A DNA stretch of 64,000 nt from Aspergillus flavus (Eukaryota; Ascomycota; Eurotiomycetes; Eurotiales; Aspergillaceae). The stretch spans positions 2,294,001-2,358,000 of the forward strand of contig NC_092406.1 in NCBI RefSeq assembly GCF_009017415.1, given 5' to 3'. A program made the position numbers and the translations under genes. Of this stretch, positions 1-10,883 are shown piece by piece. Below the pieces are notes generated by a model. That model had not been told where the DNA came from, searched no databases, and was given only the letters and a program-made list of their open reading frames with translations. Each line of letters begins with the position of its first letter. Position 1 is the first letter of the stretch.

Positions 1-364
1 GTGAGCAATCTACTTACTATGTATGTGCTAATGTGACTAGGATATCTACTATGTAGCAACGCACTGGCCTTGCTGTCGTGATGTCATCCACTACTGAAGT
101 TACTACGACGCCATGTCACCTTAATCTAGAGCAAGATCTGTGACTGGAATTTGTTACACAGAATCAGATACAGTGGCCACGGCATTGTTCCTTTGTGTTA
201 TACCTATAGCAACCGCTATTATAGTTCACTAAATCATATACACGAATAGACTGTCAATGCCTGAACTTGGGTATCTCAACGTTCTAGTAATAAGCTTAAA
301 TCCATCATCAACAAATAACCTTCTCTTCTTTCCTATCCAACAATTCCACAAGACATGTCCCCGC
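1..364. other. Intergenic, downstream of yth1
   Basis: AT-rich stretch at the window edge, on the 3' side of the leftward yth1 gene. It should contain the yth1 3' UTR and poly(A) site. I see no ATG-started reading frame with coding character and no RNA gene. Confidence 0.5.
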
Positions 365-1132
365 TCACAGCCCACGTCCCCGGCCTCTAAAACGACCACG
401 CATGAATCCACCCCCGCGTCCCCGCTCACTCCTCCATTCACGTTCTCGTTCCTTTTCTCTTTCCTGCTCCTCCCTGATTAATATCCTCTCTCGCTCCAAT
501 TCCTCCTCTGTCTTCTCCACCCTGATTGACGGCTTAGGGAGGTTCTCGATCCACCGGGCATGAGCGTCCGCGCAACCTTTACCCTCTGGACAGAACCCTG
601 CCAGGTAGTACTGACACAGCCGTCGGCGCACATGACGTTTGGCACAAAGCGGCCCCAATGGGCAAAAGCCTCGATCGTAGTGCTCGCATGGCGGTAATCG
701 AGCCTGCTCCCGCACGTGCTGATAAAGACAGTCATCACCATTCGGACAGTAACCTGACCGCGAAAAGGACTGGCACTCTGGCATCCGGCGAAGGTTGTAT
801 TCATGGAGATATTCACATTTGAGGCCTTTTTTGCACAGCCCCTTGAGGAAGTGCTTGCAGACGAGTGACCCGTGCGTCGTGGACGGTGCCAGTCCGGAAG
901 CGGTAGTCGTGGACGTCGTCACTCGGGATGGTGTCGGATGTCGATCGGGGCAAGCAGGCCCTAAGGGACAATGGCCTTCACTGTACGCCTTGCAGACGGG
1001 TACATCGCAGGCGAGTCCGAAGCCGAAGCTATTGCGTAGGAAGGGGATGAAGGAGAAATCGTTATAGCTTGGGTCGCGCTCGCTGCCGGAAGCTAGGATT
1101 TGTGATGCAGCGTGACTAACTTCTGCGGACAT
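365..1132 (-). CDS. yth1: mRNA 3'-end-processing protein Yth1 (CPSF30)
   Basis: Zinc-finger RNA-binding subunit of the nuclear cleavage and polyadenylation factor, which recognises the poly(A) signal region of pre-mRNA. The 255-residue product has five CCCH fingers in a row: residues about 47-65, 92-110, 120-139, 149-167 and 173-191. The second finger ([19 protein letters not shown]) is the highly conserved Yth1/CPSF30 type. A Glu/Arg-rich helix (about 205-235) and an RGG-like tail ending [10 protein letters not shown] follow. Both length and five-finger layout match fungal Yth1. I chose the ATG at 1132 because the family starts just before the SHAAS segment; a longer in-frame reading to 1192 adds a hydrophobic stretch the family lacks. 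The gene appears intronless. The family assignment is firm. Confidence 0.95.
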   Translation of the reverse strand: MSAEVSHAASQILASGSERDPSYNDFSFIPFLRNSFGFGLACDVPVCKAYSEGHCPLGPACPDRHPTPSRVTTSTTTASGLAPSTTHGSLVCKHFLKGLCKKGLKCEYLHEYNLRRMPECQSFSRSGYCPNGDDCLYQHVREQARLPPCEHYDRGFCPLGPLCAKRHVRRRLCQYYLAGFCPEGKGCADAHARWIENLPKPSIRVEKTEEELERERILIREEQEREKEREREWRSERGRGGGFMRGRFRGRGRGL

Positions 1133-4100
1133 GGTTGTGTTGTGTCGCACCAAAACGGAGGGAAGAAAAAGATATGTGGCTGTTTTGGTCACAAAGGCAA
1201 CAAGTGATAACGAGCTTGAAGGCTCGCGACCGGAAACTTGAGCAGCAGCGGAGGTCAGTTACAATTTCGGCGCTGGGGCCTGTCTAAATCTGTAAGCAAG
1301 GGGTTCCGTGAGCTGCGTAACTCGTGTGAGTTATTTCGAGGATAATGGCGGGCAATAATATCAATACAGTGATGGTCAAACCCAGGAAGCAGGTGAAATT
1401 CTGGTCAACTAACAGCTTGATGGCGGAGAAAGGCCGGGCATTAAATGGAAGGCGGTGGCAAAACATATCGGTTATCTTCAATCGACCAATTATGAGAGCA
1501 TACCACGTGACTGTCAGCTACCATGCTTTCATGATGCCCAGCGTAAACATTGTGCAAGGAGGCTGGGCAGGTAAGTAGAAGCTGGATTTTTTTTAGAATA
1601 TAATAGCTGAATATGAGCCTTCAATGGAGTTTATTTCAAGACAATTGTCACTTTTCCTAGACATTACCATTGCTAACTATGTGCTGCATAACTATAGTTG
1701 CTACATGCCAGCTTCTATCCTGGGAAGCTACGAGGGCGGTGGGTAACAACATATCGAGGAGGATAAAAGGCAATATCGATCTGGGGGAACTGAGTAAGTC
1801 GTTCTGGAACCTAATACTAGGTAGCAAAGCACCAGACATGCCTCTCATGGCACCTCCTCAAGCAGTGTAGCTAGCATCATGCCTATAGCTCGAACAGAGA
1901 GACAACATGTGTTCAGCCACACGTGAAGTAACGGCTTTGGGCCTGTCGATGGGTCCTTGACTGTAATATCATATTGGCACTGAGTCTCTCGATCATCATC
2001 TACTTAATATTGTTATTTGGTAGATATAATGGATTGAGGAAACGGTTTAAACCAAGCAAGAAATAGTAAAAGAGAGCAAAGGAGAAACTTGATAGAGAGA
2101 GATATTTAATCCCTATTTATTGAGAGCCCTTCGAAGGAACGAGTGCCGAAAGTAGCTTGAATCCATAGTATATCACATTCTACGGTTCTAGATTCTACTT
2201 CCGATCCATAGTACTTCTGAGATCCCATCTGAGCGAGTCCAATCTCAATCTACCTACCTATTTTACCAGAAGTTTACCGTTACTGTCAAAAGTTACTGGA
2301 TCTTCCGGTTATGACACTCATGATGTATCATGAAACCTGAGCTAGGTCGCAGTACATCCAAGGATAATCTAAGCCAGATCAAGTATAGCCTTGTATCTAG
2401 CTGATCGCCTAATCACGTGTATACTCGGCGCCTTGGAGCCTTAGCAGCTGAGAATTCAGGGAATTTACTAGTTAAATTAGCAATACTTCGTGTTTACGAT
2501 CGGACATGGATCCCCGAGGTATAGCTCAAGCTTCCAATGCGAATCATACCCAATCATTCCGGTGTCACGCAAAGTAATACCCGGTTTAGGTTCAATAGCG
2601 GGAGTACGACAGCCGACTACCTAGTCTAAGGGGTAAGAGGAAGAAACGTTACCAGAGGAAAGAGAAAAGAGAAAGAGAATTGCAGATCTGGTCTTGGGGG
2701 CTACAGCATGGCTGCAGACGTAAACACCAGTGCTGCTGCCCCTGCATACGAGGCATCCTGGGAAGTCACAACGTCACATGGTCTGCCTGGCGGGTCTGAC
2801 TCTAGCGTTGATACTCTGTGTGTACACATCGGAAAATTGAGAACAATCCATTGTTGTACGATATTTTATTTCATATAGAAATATTCAGTACTGAGGCATT
2901 ATGATACACTGGTTCAACGCACGATATGTTGGGCAGGTGTCGACGGAGGTTATGGCCCGGGCCTTCCATTTAGGGTTCCGAAAAGGAACTTGCGGCGATC
3001 ACTCCAACCATTGTCAGACTTTCGCCTGCACCCCGAAGGTCAGGTGCATGGCTTGAGATGATTGACGCATGAATGAACCCTGAGCTCAAAGAGACCCAGT
3101 CATATCCACGCATGGAGCATCGTCATTCGCAATCCATCATGCGGGGGTGGAAAAGCGACTAATTACTAGTCTGCAGTTCTCTCCACAGCCTCGAACAAGT
3201 AAGAAAAGTAAACCTTATGGGGTAAAAAAGCAAATCCAAGACCAAAACAATAAGAGAAGTAAAAAAAGAAAGAAAGAAAGAAGAGAATTAATTTCCCTCC
3301 ATTGCCCCAGTTGAAACCCACCTAATCGATCGACAGTGCTCATTATTTATGAAACATTTGAAAGAGTTACACCCCAGCACTGGTGATATAGTTATTGTGG
3401 CATTTAAGACAACCGATCTTACCTAAGGTCGTGGTGGCTCCCGTCCTATACTATACCATTACCAAGTCAGCCCGCAACGCGCAGCTCTCTGCCACCCGAT
3501 CCACTCAAATCTTACAATGAGGCTGGGGATTAATCCATTACTACCAGACTCGTGAGCAGATCTTCACCGAAAAGCCCCAGAACGGTCTTCTCAGCACCAC
3601 CAAACTCGCGTGCTTTGCCTAAGCTTCCGGGGCAACCCCATGACTATCAGTCGACGGAATAGACACCGAGAGGTGGGGTGAGCGTAATCTGAGATTTTAG
3701 ACCCTCTGGAAGCTGCTGCCGATCAAAAGTCCCTTTCGATATATTTCTAACCTTGTGGCGGGTCCACGAATGAGCACGGTACCGTCGGAGGCCCAGATTG
3801 ACACGGTCCTCTTGCTACCCTGCAATAGAAGGATAAATAGAATCTTATTGTCCGGGGGTTGGAGTCTTAGGCTCGGGGAGGAAGAAAAAGAGTGGAAGCG
3901 TCATTTTCTAGCACTGGCTACAAGTCAAGACTTGATGCACGGTCTTTCAATCAGCGTGCATTATGCAGCCAATGTTATGTCACTCTTCTTGTCATCGACG
4001 GTCATGGAAAGTCGCTGAGCACTGACTTTGGTTGCCTTCTTTGATTCACGCCTCCTCAAAAGACCTCACTTTGGGAGGGGCTTTCGCTTTCTCTTCCACT

Positions 4101-4387
4101 TGTCTGTTCTTTTTTTAAAATGACCCCAGCAAAATACGAGTAGATGACGAACTAAAAAAGGACCATTTCAACCGCCCCAAAGCAAAGAAACATCCCCCAC
4201 ACGTGACATCGTCCTTAATAGGGAAGTTGCTTTTCCCACACTTTATTTTTTCATGATTGTTGGTGCTTGTGGACCTTTCTAATTTTCTAATTATCTTTCT
4301 TTTCTTCGATTCTCTCCAAATCCACTTTCACCTTTTTACAACAACTCCTTTCTCTCAAATCCCTCATCTTGAGTGTATGCTACCATC
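1133..4387. other. 3.2-kb gene-free intergenic region
   Basis: No convincing coding region on either strand; open frames are short, lack ATG starts or have no recognisable protein. It includes a GAAA-type microsatellite near 3261-3282 and a C/T-rich stretch at about 4260-4370 just before the chitinase, typical of fungal promoters. Nothing resembles a tRNA, rRNA or transposon terminal repeat. Confidence 0.45.
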
Positions 4388-5747
4388 ATGCCATTGTCCG
4401 GCGGTATTTTCCCCCACTGGCGTCGCAAAGCGGCGGAACGCTCCAGCAACAGCTCGTATGAGGTTCCATACTATATAAACGCAGCGTATTATCCCAATTG
4501 GCGGATATACCGAAAACAGCCTCCTTCATCGCTTAGACTGGGATTTGTCTCTCATATCTTCTACGCATTTGCTTGGTAGTACAGCCATACACCAGACCGA
4601 GGGAACCCCTTGGCCCGAGTACATACATATACAAAGTACAGATGTTAACCAAGCCGTTTTATTTGTTTTAGGGTCAAAGAAGACGGCACCGTATATGTGG
4701 ATCTCCCACCCGATTTTTCATTACTTATTTTCTAAGGATAAAACTTTCTTCATTATCTGAAAGATCCCACGCTAACCGCAGATCTAAATGCATAGTTAAG
4801 CGATGAATGGGCCGATGCGCAAATGCCCGTGGACGGCACGCAGGGCTGTATCCGGGCCTTCACGCAGCTGAAACCGCAGTACCCCAAGATGAAAATCATT
4901 CTCTCCGTCGGTGGAGGCGGCAAGGGAAGCGAGAACTTCGCCCTCGTGGCGCGGAGTCAATCGCGTACTGAGACATTTGTCCGCACGGCCAGGGCGCTGG
5001 TAGACCAATTCGGCCTGGACGGTCTCGACAGTATGCATCAACGCCTTCCTCAACTTACCATAAACATATTACTAATGCCCCCAAGTTGACTGGGAACACC
5101 CCGCCGACCCACAACAAGGCATGGACTACGTCCGACTACTAGCAAAGCTGCGGGAAGCACTGCCTTTGCCTCGATTCGTATTAGCAACGTGTCTTCCGGC
5201 GGGCCAATGGGCTCTGCGGAACATCGACCTCTCCAAGGCATCTTTGTACCTCGACCTGATTAATCTTATGACGTATGATTTTGCCGGGCCTTGGACGAAC
5301 GAGAGCGGACACCATGCGCAATTGTACAGTCCCTCCCGGAATCCGGGCGCTGTCTCTTGCCAATCTAGCGTGCAGTATGTGATCTCGCAGGGTGTCGATC
5401 CGAAGAAAATCCTACTCGGTGTCCCTGCCTACGGCCGGTCATTTTTGGGTAGCGAGAAGCCCGGTCAGCGGTATGCTGGTACGGGTGGCGAGGATGGCGT
5501 GTTCGATTACAGTGATTTGCCCCGTCCTGGCGCTAAGGAGCATCATGATGATAAGCTTGGCGCGGCGTACTGCTCTGGTGGTGATGGCGGGTTCGTAACC
5601 TATGACACGCCGCGGACGGTGCAGCAGAAGGCTAGATTTGCGACCAAGACGAAGTTGGGAGGATTGTTCTATTGGCATATTGGAGGAGATGCACGCGGTC
5701 CGCGGAGTTTGATCGAGACCGGGTATAACACGCTACATGAGATGTAG
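4388..5747 (+). CDS. GH18 chitinase without signal peptide
   Basis: Glycoside hydrolase family 18 enzyme predicted to cleave beta-1,4 bonds in chitin by substrate-assisted catalysis. Proposed exons: 4388-4575, 4672-4696, 4796-5030 and 5086-5747, giving 369 residues. The last intron falls inside the catalytic motif; splicing restores DGLDIDWE (D146, D149, D151, with E153 the catalytic acid). Other GH18 signatures are ILSVGGGG near 106-113 and LINLMTYDFAGPW in the C-terminal half. The N-terminus is charged with no hydrophobic leader, so the enzyme is probably intracellular or exported unconventionally, as for autolytic chitinases. The end of exon 2 is uncertain: GTGGAT at 4697 keeps Val-Tyr before LSDEW, while GTATAT at 4691 removes these two residues in frame. 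Confidence 0.9.
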
Positions 5748-6389
5748 CGGTAGTCGAAACATCCCCTCAAAGCGCGGAGAAATAATCGAGATAAGAAAAC
5801 AAGAGTCAAAAAAAGAAAAACAAACAACAGCAGGAACAATGCATAACTCCGAGGAACAAAAAACAGGTGGCATATGTGTCGTGTGTTTATTATTACTGTG
5901 TCAGAATACCAGGTATGAAAGAAATGAATTAAATGAACTTTTATTCCTACGAACGAGTAGGCTCCGAATCCCTGTCGCGGATCAGACCATAAGCTTTCAG
6001 ATACTGGAGACTAGTATCTAGATCGATCTTTAGTTTCCTTTATATTCAATGATATCTTATCTTTGATTTTGAGATCCAATTTACAGTATCCCTAATGGCC
6101 ATGTGATATGTCGTAATACTTCGTAGAAGTAAACCTCTACCAGACACTACATAACAAACACCAAATGAATAGCCCTGACATTCGACACTCCTACCCAAAG
6201 AGAATGCCAACCAGAAAGACCACACCAATAATCTCAAAATACACAAAATCCATAAATCCATGTAAAATATCCATAATCCATATTTAATCTATAATCTATA
6301 ATCTATAATCCATCCCATCCATAAATCCTTAATCTATAATACACAAACCCCAACCCTAAACAAAGACCAAGCAGAAAAGAAAAGAAAAA
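5748..6389. other. Convergent intergenic region with short tandem repeats
   Basis: Lies between the 3' ends of the chitinase and asparaginase genes, so it holds both terminators. It is AT-rich and contains short tandem repeats near 6286-6310. No gene seen. Confidence 0.5.
6286..6310. repeat. Tandem 7-bp repeat (AATCTAT)
   Basis: Three full head-to-tail copies of AATCTAT plus a partial copy, with a further isolated copy at 6331. Similar AATCCAT units are scattered through 6246-6325, so the stretch looks like a diverging minisatellite. It lies in the shared 3' region of two convergent genes. Confidence 0.85.
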
Positions 6390-7687
6390 TCAAGCAACCC
6401 CAATCCGCTCAAAAACCGCCCTCATTTCCTCAATACTCTTCCCCTGGGCAAGCAACAAGCCAAGCAAAACGCGTGACTTTGCGGGGTTCAAATACCCGCT
6501 TGCGATCTGGCTCGACTCGGCGGAGGACGGCACCTCCCCGTTTCCGGTGCGCGTGCTGGCTACGATGGGGATGTTGTGTTTGGTTGTGATGTCTTCCATG
6601 GCGGCGCTGAAGGGGGTGGAGACGGAGCCGGAGCCGGAGCCGGCGATCTGTTTTTTTATTTGGATTAGTATTTTGGTGGAGGGGTTCTGGGGGTGTTTTT
6701 GATAGATGGGGTTCATATTGAGAGTGGACGAGACTTACGACGATGCCCTTTGCGCCGTTGTCAATGGCGGAGTAAAGGGTGTCATTGTGCATGTCTTCGT
6801 ATGAGTAGAGGATGTCGACTCTGGGGATGGAGGTGATGTTCCGGATATCTACTTCCGTCTTGCCTGTTGGCTTGACTGGGGGGTAGAAGAAGTAGGGTTT
6901 GTTGGAGACGACCTCGCCCAGGTTGCCCATTTCGATGGCCTTGAATGTATCGACGGTGTTGGCGTTCGTCTTGGAGGCGTAGAAGGCGGATACGATGCGG
7001 TCGTTCATGACAATCAGGGCGCCGCGGTCTCGGGCCTTGGGGCTCGTGGCGACGGTGACGGATTGCAGGAGGTTGAGGGGGCCGTCAGCCGAGATGGCGG
7101 TTGAAGGGCGCATGGCGCCGACGATGACCACGGGCTTGCGACAGTTGACCGTGGCGTCGAGGAAGAAGGCGGATTCTTCGAGCGTGTCGGTGCCGTGGGT
7201 GACCACTGCACCGGCCATGGTGGGGTCGTTGCAGACCACCTCGTTGATCTGTTTGGAGAGACGCAGGAGAATGTCGGAGGTGATGTCTGGGCTGCCGACA
7301 TTGGTTACTTGCACGCCAGCGACGTTGGCAACGTTTAGCATTTCCGGGACCGCGTCGATCAGTGTCTGGATGCCGACTGCACCGGCTTTGTAACCTGTTG
7401 TTGCGGTGTTGTCGGCGCTGGAGCCCGCGATTGTGCCGCCTGTTTTTTCTTGTTAGTTTTTGTTGTGATGAAGGGGGGCTTGTGCGAGTAGGCTAAGGGT
7501 AGTGTGTACCTGTCGCGAAGATAGTGACGTTTGGCAGGGTGGTGTTCATCTGAGTAAAGTTCAGGCCATTGGGGTTGGTGAACACATAGGTGACGTTCGA
7601 GTCTGTGGCTCGAGGATATAGGAGAGGCGAAGCATGGCTAATAGTAGCTAAGGCCGACAGGGCAAGAACTTTGAAATTGACACCCAT
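6390..7687 (-). CDS. Secreted L-asparaginase (type II-like)
   Basis: Hydrolyses L-asparagine to aspartate and ammonia outside the cell, releasing nitrogen. Exons on the minus strand: 7687-7510, 7439-6739 and 6647-6390, giving 378 residues, the size of the known Aspergillus secreted enzymes. A signal peptide covers about residues 1-19 (ending SHAS). The two substrate-site motifs are ATGGTIAGS (58-66, nucleophile Thr) and HGTDTLEES (141-149). Several N-glycosylation sequons (NVT, NFT, NTT, NIT, NDT) fit secretion. Both introns have good donors (GTACAC, GTAAGT), and splicing restores TGGTIAG and GIVIAGSGSG. A TATA-like element and several GATA-factor sites lie upstream. High confidence. Confidence 0.96.
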
Positions 7688-7777
7688 ACTGCTGCTTGGT
7701 TGCTCGGGGCTCTGAGTAGGGAATTGATGTTGAGCTTGCTCTAGAGAAAAGAACCGACATCGTGGACGACATCTCGG

Positions 7778-7784
7778 TTATATA
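7778..7784 (-). promoter_or_regulatory. Probable TATA box of the asparaginase gene
   Basis: On the minus strand this reads TATATAA, about 90 bases before the asparaginase ATG, a usual distance for a fungal TATA element. Assigned by sequence and position only. Confidence 0.55.
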
Positions 7785-7868
7785 GTGCTTCCAAGTTTAG
7801 TCCTCTCGCACGCGATGGCCGATTGATTCTCCAACATTGACCAAGAAAAAGTTATTGGCAATAGTTGC

Positions 7869-8355
7869 CTTATCGTGGAGAAACCCACGGATTCGATACA
7901 TAGTCCTCTAAGCCAGATAAGTGGCGCAGTGAGAAGATCACAGCCAAGCTGTTTCCCATAGATGAGGCATTTCACGTAATGATAATCGCATATCAATGGA
8001 GCCCATCCAGGCACCAAGGTCTTGGAGAAACTCCAATTCGTCTTGGCGTCTGGCTTTGAAGCATGCTAGGACGGTGCTGCAAGACATACTCCAACCGCAT
8101 ACTTGACTTAGGGGGATATCGATCATAGCATGGCTCTTGTTGGGGTAACTCCGGAAAGATTTTAGGTAATTGGATCCAGTGATCTTCGCTGGATAATACT
8201 AACTATCGCCGTCTGATAAGATCCGATATCATCTTTCAAGTTTCGGGGCACGTCGGCATCTTGACCTCGTGCTGTTCACAGTATTTGTCCTGAACCGTTG
8301 AAGATTCGTATTCACCATGAAGGGAATACGTTCAATTGGTCACACCCTGCGATAA
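7869..8355. promoter_or_regulatory. Cluster of GATA-factor (AreA-type HGATAR) sites
   Basis: Six HGATAR matches: CGATAA (minus, 7869-7875), AGATAA (7915-7920), TGATAA (7980-7985), CGATAG (minus, 8203-8208), TGATAA (8214-8219) and CGATAA (8350-8355). HGATAR is the established target of the nitrogen regulator AreA in Aspergillus. All lie 180-670 bases upstream of the asparaginase start. Binding is inferred, not shown. Confidence 0.5.
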
Positions 8356-8479
8356 GGTCACTTCGTCGGCTATTAGTCGTAGCAAGTTGTAAGAACAATA
8401 TTGATTGTTCGATGGGAAATGGGTTATCGAGTGGACCGCCAAGTGCTTGTCCTTATCTCGGCGGGGAGCCGATAGGAAC

Positions 8480-8879
8480 CGTCTTTCGAAGCCTTCCGAC
8501 GATTACCCTTATGCTCAATATCAAGTTATCAACGGATTATTGAGGCTGTGTAGCGGTAACCGACGTCATTCTAGCGCTGCAGGATCCGGAGTTATAGCGA
8601 TAACACTGCTAACTGCGATGGTCTTAATATATATCCAACAGAGTCTCACTGGTCCTGACCCTAATCCCAACGCCCGGCATGGCTACCGAAACCTAAAAGA
8701 CAATGCTCAGCATCAGGAGTACAACTCCACGATCTAGACACTCTCAAGGTCATAAACAGCGCAAACCCACCCTTCAACACATTCCCAAAAGCCAAGAAGC
8801 ACGTTCTTGCAGTGGATGTTATGGCAGCAGCCAAGCCAACCGTTGCCCCGACTCTTTCCACGTTTGACCATCCCCTCGA
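8480..8879 (+). pseudogene. Possible relic of a single-pass membrane protein gene
   Basis: One frame is open from about 8480 to 8737. It encodes a polar segment (SKPSDDYPYAQYQ), a hydrophobic segment (VIAITLLTAMVLIYI) and a polar tail, then a stop at 8735-8737. A second frame, opening across that stop, runs to a stop at about 8879 and reads like a continuation (LDTLKVINSANPPF...). No ATG with good context begins either part. A frameshifted gene remnant is one reading; chance open frames are the other. No family recognised. Confidence 0.2.
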
Positions 8880-9685
8880 ATAAAGTTACACGTGGAGGGG
8901 ATGACACGTCGATGTGCTACTGCATGTATGTACTACTCCCGAGCAGTAAATACTGTCTATCGGACAGGCCGAGTCCCCGGGACTCGGGGACGACGGTAGC
9001 TTTTTTTTGGGGCTATTTAATCCTGAGAGTCGATGGCTGGTCTAGACCTTGGTGCTGGTTTAAGTAACACCTCACCCTTCCCGTAGGTTATCTGAGGGGC
9101 CGATCGATGGTACTACAAGCTCGGTGCGGGAAGTTTATTTAATGAACCATTGGATTTAGCCATCGCACAAGGTTGTACCGTGACTTGTATGCACTGTGTT
9201 TTTTTTAAGTGTCGGCTTCGCCGAGTGAAGTCTCCTCCAAAGGTATTCGGTATTCTGGCCGGTTGAAGAGAAAAACACAAGAATTGAGAAAATCAATGAA
9301 AATAAAATGAGCACAAACAGAAATTGTCTATGGTGAAACTGCTCTCAAATACGATGTATTTGTATATGTAGTGAGCACTATTATAACAAGGAACAGCCAT
9401 GGGGCGACAACTCTCATGGTTGAGTGTGATACAGACGTAGTTACTCAAATGCTGTTCTGATGAGATCTGAAGGAAGACGTGGATAATAAATCAATCCGGA
9501 CCACCCTCCCATCATTAAGCAGTCGGATCATCACGGTTACATTAGAATGGTATCAAGAACAATTAAAAACGTCATCGGCACAACAGTGGGGCTCCAAGAC
9601 ACAGAACGACAGATGGAACAGTAAAAAGCGTAGTTGCAATGACCAAAACGAGTCAAGGTCGGCACAATATATGCAGCGATGCCTT

Positions 9686-10883
9686 CTAGCTCAAACTCGA
9701 ACTCGAGCCCACCACCTCGGTAATGTTCAGATCGACCCGTAGTTTGTTCGATGCCAAAGCCCGCGAGAAGTATGAGAGAGCCTGGCCATCGTACACGCTC
9801 GAGTTGGTCTCGGAGCCGGTGATATCCACGGGGACAACCGTACCCGGGTATTTCTTCATCATACCAATGATGGCCAGTTGGTCCACTTTGGCTCTCATAT
9901 CGAATGTGTTATTACCAGGTTTCAACACGAGATCCTGGATGTACGATTCCCCAATGGCGGTTCCATTCACAGAGAGATCGAGGGTCACATTGCCCTGCAG
10001 CTATCAGTTCGCCTGTTCTTCATACAAGAAACCCGAGGGAGATCAAACCATAGTACATACCAAGCTGATCGTCATCACCGACGGGTTGGGGATCAGAACC
10101 TGTCCCTGGGTGTTCGTTCCGTCGGATGCCTTCGTGGTAAGATGCATGCCAGACAGCGAGAATCCCTTAAGCTTGTTTAGGCCTGTCATGCGGTTAGTAA
10201 GGGAGACTAAAGCAATGCGAACGTTCGTCTACAAACATACCCTTCATAGTAGCGGTGTGGTTGTACGTCACGGTGATCTTCGGCAAAGCTCCCTGCTTCA
10301 AATCCGGCTTCCCGTAAACATTGAGGTCGACATATTCATTCTGCATCACGGCCGTAGCGAAGTCGCCAAATGCGGACACATCAGTCAAGTCAAGGCGCTG
10401 ATCTACATGCACCTCGACCCCGTCCCTAGACTTAAGTTGCGGAATGGTCGCGACACCGAATGCAGCTGCGCCCAGTAGACCAACACTTGCGTTAAAGCTA
10501 TAGATGGTTGGGTGAAACACGCTATCCGTCCAGATGACCTGCTGCTGGTCCACATGGAACGAATTCGGTGTCGGCTCACTGATCACCATCGACTTGACTT
10601 CCAATTTCGAGTCGTTAATGTTGTCCTGTGCGATGTTCGGATAGCCGACATATACCCTATTTGCGTGATGTTGTCAGAGGGGCTCCGCTGAAGAAGGCCA
10701 TTTCTACAAGGATTGAACATACACCGGAAGGGCCACGACGAGCACCACTACAACGAATGCGATGAGGTGCGCCCACCACCATTTCTTAAAGTGGGCCGCC
10801 ACGCGAGATTTGAAGCTAGGTTTTGTGGCAGCGGGTGAGGCCACCATGCCTACTTCAGTAACTTCAGGCTTGTCGCTCGACAT
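9686..10883 (-). CDS. DUF3712 (LEA2-like) membrane-anchored protein
   Basis: Four exons on the minus strand: 10883-10723, 10656-10241, 10182-10061 and 9994-9686. All introns have GTATGT donors, and the product is 335 residues. A short basic cytoplasmic tail precedes one transmembrane segment (about 41-56), and the rest would lie in the lumen or outside the cell. The luminal part carries the DUF3712 pattern: repeated beta-rich segments, PNPSVMTISLG, and NNTFDMRAKVDQ near the end. Several N-glycosylation sequons occur. DUF3712 proteins are fungal, with a LEA2-like fold; yeast Tag1 is a vacuolar member. Some databases label relatives 'pre-rRNA processing protein', which nothing here supports. 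Family confident, function unknown. Confidence 0.85.

Larger units (their letters stand above)
7688..9685. other. 2-kb intergenic region upstream of asparaginase
   Basis: Contains the asparaginase promoter (TATA-like element near 7778-7784, GATA-type sites over 7869-8355) and the 3' region of the DUF3712 gene. Between about 8480 and 8880 there is a broken coding-like stretch, described separately. Nothing else recognised. Confidence 0.5.

Noticed and set aside
6331..6365. Telomere-like CCCTAA motif
   Set aside because: Only a single CCCTAAA unit beside AT-rich tandem repeats, flanked by genes on both sides; not a telomere array.
9723..10478. 251-residue plus-strand frame
   Set aside because: Antisense to the DUF3712 gene and crosses its introns. 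It has no recognisable protein features.
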